Shown here: positions 58,532 through 64,000 of the stretch, piece after piece | How the letters are laid out: every line of letters begins with the position of its first letter | Numbering within the stretch: the stretch's first letter is position 1 | From: Vanessa cardui | Lineage: Eukaryota; Arthropoda; Insecta; Lepidoptera; Nymphalidae | Assembly (NCBI RefSeq): GCF_905220365.1 | Contig: NC_061130.1 | Span: 10,237,501-10,301,500 of the forward strand | Direction of reading: 5' to 3' | Length of the DNA: 64,000 nucleotides | Program-made: the position numbers and the translations under genes | Notes under the pieces: model-generated | Told to the model about the DNA's origin: nothing | What the model saw: only the letters and a program-made list of their open reading frames with translations | Database searches by the model: none

Positions 58532-60454
58532 GGTAGTTACAGTTTTCGAAAATGTATGGAACATCTCAAAGGGAACATTCGTCTATTGACATGTTGCGAG
58601 ACATAAGGGTTCCTCCACACCATCATCACTTTAGCAAGAGAATAGAAATGTAATTCGTACTCCTTCATATATTACATCATTGTTCTTCTAACAATAGTTC
58701 GTTAAAGTTGACACGATCATCACTTGTTCCTTCAAATTTAATTTAAACCTTCTGTGATTTAATGAAATTATTTGTCGTCTTGATATTTCATAGCTTGTGA
58801 CGATATTATATAATATTTTGTGTTGGCTTAATAGGTTTTAGTTCTCATGGTAAATACATGACATGGATGTTTTGGGACATAAAATATCTTTTAGATTGCA
58901 ATTTCTGTGTGTACAAAACTGGATATGCATCACTCGTCATTGTTTGTATTTTTAAGTTCTCTCGGTTACGATTGGGAACGAAAACCTCGTTCAAAAACCT
59001 ACATTTGTTGGACAAGATTGGGCAGCATGTGATAGATACATTTTAAACTATTTTTGAAGCAGTGTCAGTGGTCAAATAATCTCCATGTCTTATCCTTGGA
59101 GGAAGATACCTTGGCCCAAAATAAAAAAAAATCATATTATATGAATATTACATTACTTTTTATTTCTATCGTTGCTAATTGTAATACAGTAACGAGAAAG
59201 TGAACTAGACTGATAAATAATAAATATGTTTATGTGTCTAGGTTATAAACCAGCATTGAATTTCAATAAATAAATTTTATATAGGTAATTCAGTGTCTAT
59301 AAAATAAAAGAATTAAATAAACATCCAATAGATTTGATTTTGTTTAGATACACCAATCTTTTCAAGTTCAATTTCATACTTTCAAATAGTTTCATTCAAA
59401 AGCCATTCCATAAATGATGCTTATTGAATTATGTAAAATTTAATACCCAATGCTGCGGTTCAATCAATCATCAATTTCGATGTGTCGATATTCCACGGAT
59501 GAGTGTCAGAACAGACCTCCATATGCCTATTACCATGTTACAAAATAATTGGAATCGATTGTTAGTGAATTCGAATATTGATTTCCCTTTTATTCCTCTG
59601 ACGTTAAAAAGAGAAGGATTTGTTTGATGAAAATTGTGTGTTTGGCATCAAAAGACACGCTTTATTGCGTTTGTATCGATGAGCGTTAGATTCGACGACT
59701 GGTTTTTCGATTAAAACAAGCTGTTCGCAACTTTTAAAACCATTCTACGTTTCGTGGTGATTTGGCTGAATGCCCAGTTAATGGAAAACAAAGGTCGTAT
59801 AACAGCATTGACAAGCTTCTCACGCTTCAAAATTTTATGGGCGTTCTCTGATTTGCACTCAAATGAGTTTATTAACTAAAAATTCGAGATTTGTAAGAGG
59901 ATTATTTCAACAAAGAATCGAAGTGTGTTCGACCTCTGATTGATATATAACGGGAATAACTATATTAAGCGCTGAAAGACTTTTTGTAGATTAGTGTCTG
60001 TTTCTGTTTAGTGAGGCAGACATTCTAATAATATCATTCATAAACTGCTTATTGTACTCAAGAGTTAAATGAATATATAAACATTGTCATGATAATGTTT
60101 TTTTTTAATTAGATTATAAAAATCCAGTAGTATTGACCGGTTTTGAACAAACATTTTTTGGTTGAAATTCGCATGTAATTCAACTGTGCCATCATTGTTG
60201 GCCCAATAATTGTTTACACATTTTTAAGAATCTTTCGTCCACGTGTCCAATAATTGAGAAAGATATTTTAAATAAATTATTTTTGTTTTGACCTGAGAAC
60301 CATTATTCATGTGTTTACAATGCAAATTCAAACTTTGTATATTAATGATAAATATGGGGAACGTCACTGAATATGTCATTAAACAAATTATTTATTCGTG
60401 GACAATACTTATATTATATATTTATTTAATATATCGAATAATAAGAGTTAGAGC
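58532..60454. other. no gene recognised
   Basis: Moderately complex sequence (58850-59100 and 59450-59930), with no frame over 67 codons and no motif recognised. It could include very old transposon remains. Confidence 0.4.
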
Positions 60455-60590
60455 ACGCGAATCACAAACGAAGATTGCATGTTCGAATCCAGACAAACAT
60501 TACTGAATTGTGAAAGAAAACAACTAACCAAGTGTCAGCGTAGTGGAGTATCCAAACCTCATCAAGAGGAGAGTAGAGGATGAGGAGACG
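60455..60590 (+). mobile_element. degraded Metulj-type SINE
   Basis: GATTGCATGTTCGAATCCAG resembles the B-box region, and GTAGTGGAGTATCCAAACCT with AAGAGGAGAG...GAGGA resembles the 3' half; the middle is deleted. Confidence 0.45.
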
Positions 60591-61047
60591 ATTTTACATC
60601 TTTTTAAAAGTAAGAATTTCATTTTATAAATGAATTTAGTTTATACGTACCAAAAATAAGTTTCTTTCACATAATATATAATTGAATTAAAGAGGAAACA
60701 ATTTGCATTTTGCACATATTTTTACATAAAGGACGGTCATATTTCTGCTTTGATAAACGTGAATGGAATGGGCTGCACAAAGCGGAGATTTATAGTACCT
60801 GGTGTTGTTGACACCTCGATAGAAAGGAGTTCTCGGCATGGTTGAGTTGTTCTCCAATTTCCTCGTGGAGTGCGCACGAAACTTATAAATGCGTTTACTG
60901 AATATTTTGTATGGCATTCGAGTACATTGTTGGTATGCAAATCAAATTTGTGTTTAGAAGTAATAACAATATCTGGTGTAATAATTTAATTTAATTGTTC
61001 ATGAGAACTATCTGTGTACACTTTATTAAATATATTATTGCTTAATA

Positions 61048-61140
61048 TATAGCCGAGATAGCCCAGTGGTTTTTTAACCACAAGTGAATATGAACCGATT
61101 ATGTAACGTTACACATAGGACGTAAGAGTGAAATTCGAAT
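61048..61140 (+). mobile_element. SINE head fragment
   Basis: TAGCCGAGATAGCCCAGTGG is the start of the tRNA-like head; what follows decays quickly. Confidence 0.45.
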
Positions 61141-61527
61141 TCGACATTCATGGCGATTTAGTAAGTTTTACTGTCAAATATAGAAGTGTTATTGTTTTTG
61201 TTTAAAACGTGGTTTGGTCCGGAATTAATTGAATTCCTCAAAGTGTCAACAAAATCGACAGTGTACAGATTTTAAACCCAACAAATAAATAAAAAAATCG
61301 GTCAAATATTCATTAATTTTTGTGCGTATATTTTACGAATTTTATTATTGGTAACAGTATGCTATTGTATTTATTATGTACATATATTTTAAAGTTTAAA
61401 ACCTGCTATTTTGCCGTCTAGTATTTAAAAGAATTTTAAATTCTATCCAGGAATGTCAACTTAATTTACTCCACAAATCGTGACTATTGTGCAGCCAATA
61501 GCCGCCATTTGGAAATCCTCCAACTAG
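61141..61527. other. no gene recognised
   Basis: AT-rich, nothing identified. Confidence 0.5.
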
Positions 61528-61956
61528 CTGTCGCCCATTGTATACGGTATAAAAATACGATAATAATTCTAATTTATTATTATTTCATACCATATTTCAT
61601 TTTATACGAAATCATGATTATAAATTAAATTTTACATTTTATTAAACGAGTAATTTTCATCTGTGGCATAGCATCTGCTATTCCAGGACAAAAAAGTCTC
61701 CGTCACTCTGCTTAAAAAAGATCAAGATCCCTTCCTCTGTTGCTGTTTGAAAGAAAGGCAAACTATTTCTTTTCTACATAACAAGTACCGATTTATTTTT
61801 ATTATTATTATTTTAAAATAACATATTTTTTATTTTATTCTTTGTCCATGTTATTCTTTGGAAGGTAAGCTCGTTTTATAGTAAATTAAATTAAATTCTG
61901 TTCAGTCGTTTGCCTGTGAAAGAGCGACACATAGACAGACAATATTAGTATAGATT
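61528..61956 (+). repeat. family C repeat, longest copy
   Basis: Starts AACTAGCTGTCGCCCATTG, includes GGCATAGCATCTGCTATTCC and ends GTGAAAGAGCGACACATAGA then AATATTAGTATAGAT. The layout matches 3' regions that follow RTE-type LINEs in Lepidoptera (recalled, not searched). Confidence 0.6.
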
Positions 61957-62147
61957 TTAGATACACTGACAAATGGATTGCCATTGGTATAATAAAACAA
62001 ACAAAAAATCGTCGTCAATTATCGTCAATGTGCCATCAAACTTACTCAATGTGTTTCTGCTTGATTTGATCTGGCACAAAGCCGAACTGCCAACTAAAGG
62101 TATAGCACTACCATCCATTAGCATACCTTTAGTTTCAATTTCATATC

Positions 62148-62202
62148 TGTTTGAATGATCACAATATTTATATAATATATATATATTGTGATCATTCAAA
62201 CA
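62148..62202. repeat. perfect hairpin, 20-bp arms
   Basis: TGTTTGAATGATCACAATAT at 62148-62167 is exactly complementary to 62183-62202, with a 15-base AT-only loop. Confidence 0.95.
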
Positions 62203-64000
62203 TAAATAAGCAAGAATGATAATTCATTATCGGATTTTGTAAAAGTTCGCAACGTGGAAAGTGTTTTATCTACAAACGATACGGTAATTCGAGTCTGAAC
62301 CACTTCTGTACCCTCGTCAAATTGATGGTTTCAGTCTGGTGAATTCGACCTTACTCATACGTTCTTCATGCAGCTTTGTGTTATGTAACCTTGTTCCGGT
62401 ACAAAAAACGAATTTCGTACAAAATACAATTATTTTTGACGTAGATAAGACTAGAAAACTGCACCAAGTACCAACGTTTCAAATAATGTATCGATCATTA
62501 CGCTTATTATTTTAACTGACATAATGTACTGTACTCTTATCAAATATTACCACAAAAAACTTGAACTTGGCTTCGGAACATATTAATTCTGAAAATTGTG
62601 CAAATCATCGACTCGCAAAAATTGACTATAATATAAAAAACAAAATTATTTAGTAAACTTTTGGAGCTGTTCTAATACTAGATGCCAATACATGTAGATT
62701 CCTCCTGTATGTGTAGGTTCGTCAGGAGATTTTCCTTAACGCATTATTCCCGAGGACGCAATGAATTAAAAATTCATATTGAGAAATTAAAAAGAAATTA
62801 AAAACTTTCTTAACTTAACCCTATTCATGTGTCCACCAATGGGCCGCCAAAGCTACATGAAATGTAATAGTATATAATTAATAATACATCACATAAACAC
62901 ATACCGAATACTTTAAATTTTTTGACCGGCATTTGCTGCTTCCCTGTATGAACCAAAAATTTAATTTTAGCATTCCGCTGTCCATTGAGTAAAAGGTCTT
63001 AAATGGAATGTGTGCAAAGTGCAGAGCAGTGGCGATAAAAGCCGCAGGGCGAACCACAAAGACAATTGCACTCTTATTGCTTTTACGGGTAATAAAACTG
63101 TAATCTTGATATTTTATAGTGCAGTCGCCTTACTATGTTCATCGAATATTATTGTAGACTATGTTACTTACTACTGTAATGTTGTAGTTTGTAAGTTCTT
63201 AGATATTCTAACATTCTTATATTTTATTTCTTTATTGAATATGAAACTGATGTTGTTTTTTTTTCAGGCACTCATGCACATTTAAAATTATAAGGAAATT
63301 CAATCTCATTGTCGCTTAGCGTAACACGTAAGAATAGTAAATTACTCAGTGGCCTATGGCCTTAAGTAACTTTGACGTTAATATTGTTAGGCAGCTGCCG
63401 GGAACGCGGCACTTAGACCTACTGTCCGAGTAATCAAATACTATGTTAGCGAGACTTGTCCTCCGTTAAACTTGTTAACGATAATACATTTACAACCGTA
63501 CAGTTTCAAAAAAAGAAGATTATTTTTGTAGAAACATAAAGTTTTATACTAAACATGTGACATTATTAGTTAAATTAATGTTGATCTAAACTTCTACTAT
63601 GGAAACGACGTTCTACTTATTTGAGCACTTAGTAATACATCATAAAGTAATCTAACGGCCTTTTGAAATATTTCATTCAATTTTTGATGTTTATTATTAA
63701 TATACGACATATTATGTCGACCCAACAAGCTCCGCATGGGTGCCATTTTTTAATAAAGATAATGAGGACTGCCCCTAGCAAGAAAATATTTCTTTATTAG
63801 TTATTATAAGATATATTAATAACAATTTTATAGTAGATAACACGGCTCATACGTATAAAAAAATGGATAATGTTAACTGCAAAAGTACTTTATTGTTATA
63901 GTCAGTTATCCGATTTAGAGGTTTAAACAAGAAGGTCCAAAACTTATCTTAATTTGTCATATTTTTCGTAGACAGTTATAGTTTGTAAAATAACTTTTGC
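62203..64000. other. no gene recognised
   Basis: No supported gene. 63345-63480 is GC-richer with a GGCCTATGGCC palindrome and might be conserved non-coding DNA. The 91-codon plus frame at 63010-63285 is hydrophobic by AT bias and lacks a recognisable motif. Confidence 0.4.

Noticed and set aside
1..64000. CRISPR array, rRNA, bacterial operon or viral genome
   Set aside because: No regular spaced repeats, no rRNA signature and no prokaryotic gene spacing; composition and repeats are those of an insect nuclear genome.

Overview
The window reads as nuclear DNA of a butterfly or moth, most likely a nymphalid butterfly. It is AT-rich, has few long open frames and contains many copies of lepidopteran interspersed repeats. 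The best organism clue is a tRNA-derived SINE of the Metulj type (A box TGGCCCAGTGG, B box GGTTCAAACCC, a conserved body and a (TTG)n tail), with two good copies at 44.4 and 56.3 kb and about seven decayed ones. The species assignment is inference from repeats recalled from knowledge, not from a search.

Host genes. Three pieces can be supported, all on the minus strand. (1) 39601-40906 is a first coding exon of 435 codons of a Ser-rich, basic, probably nuclear or regulatory protein; it ends at a GTGAGT donor in phase 1. (2) 32140 to about 32500 is a GC-rich exon without a usable reading frame, ending at a perfect GTAAGT donor; it looks like a 5' UTR exon with its own promoter. (3) 4346-4723 is an internal coding exon bounded by a TTTTTACAG acceptor and a GTGAGT donor; both of its borders are phase 1. 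Strand and phase allow exon 1 and exon 4346-4723 to be one gene with a 35-kb intron, with the 32.5-kb exon as an alternative promoter; this is inference. I could not name the protein.

Mobile DNA. 51.1-55.0 kb carries an apparently intact non-LTR retrotransposon (minus strand) with one 1197-codon ORF: a YMDD reverse transcriptase, a CCHC knuckle and a PD-(D/E)XK restriction-like endonuclease, so a member of the R2/R4 (Dong-like) group. 24263-25544 is a short element with 13-bp perfect terminal inverted repeats and a broken, piggyBac-like N-terminal coding remnant. 36780-37391 is a 612-bp snap-back element with 19-bp perfect termini. 3854-4128 and 38615-38768 are non-autonomous Helitron-like copies (A|TC start; CTAA|T end in the first). 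A second SINE family (14.8-15.1 kb), a LINE reverse transcriptase scrap (13.2 kb) and several old families, called A, B, C, G and H here, fill much of the rest.

Layout. 0-4.3 kb: mostly featureless, with one CRE-bearing GC-richer patch and a (TA)n tract. 4.3-4.7 kb: coding exon. 4.7-32.1 kb: long intron-like DNA with repeats, the piggyBac-like element and a pair of diverged local duplications at 26-28 kb. 32.1-33.1 kb: promoter-like GC-rich zone. 33-39.6 kb: intron-like DNA with the snap-back element. 39.6-41.6 kb: first coding exon and promoter region. 41.6-51 kb: repeat-rich intergenic DNA. 51-55 kb: retrotransposon. 55-64 kb: intergenic DNA with SINEs and striking perfect hairpins.

The most unusual signals are an inverted copy of the retrotransposon's N-terminal coding segment directly after its own stop codon, a SINE copy that records a template-switch event base by base, and a set of perfect short-loop inverted repeats across the window.
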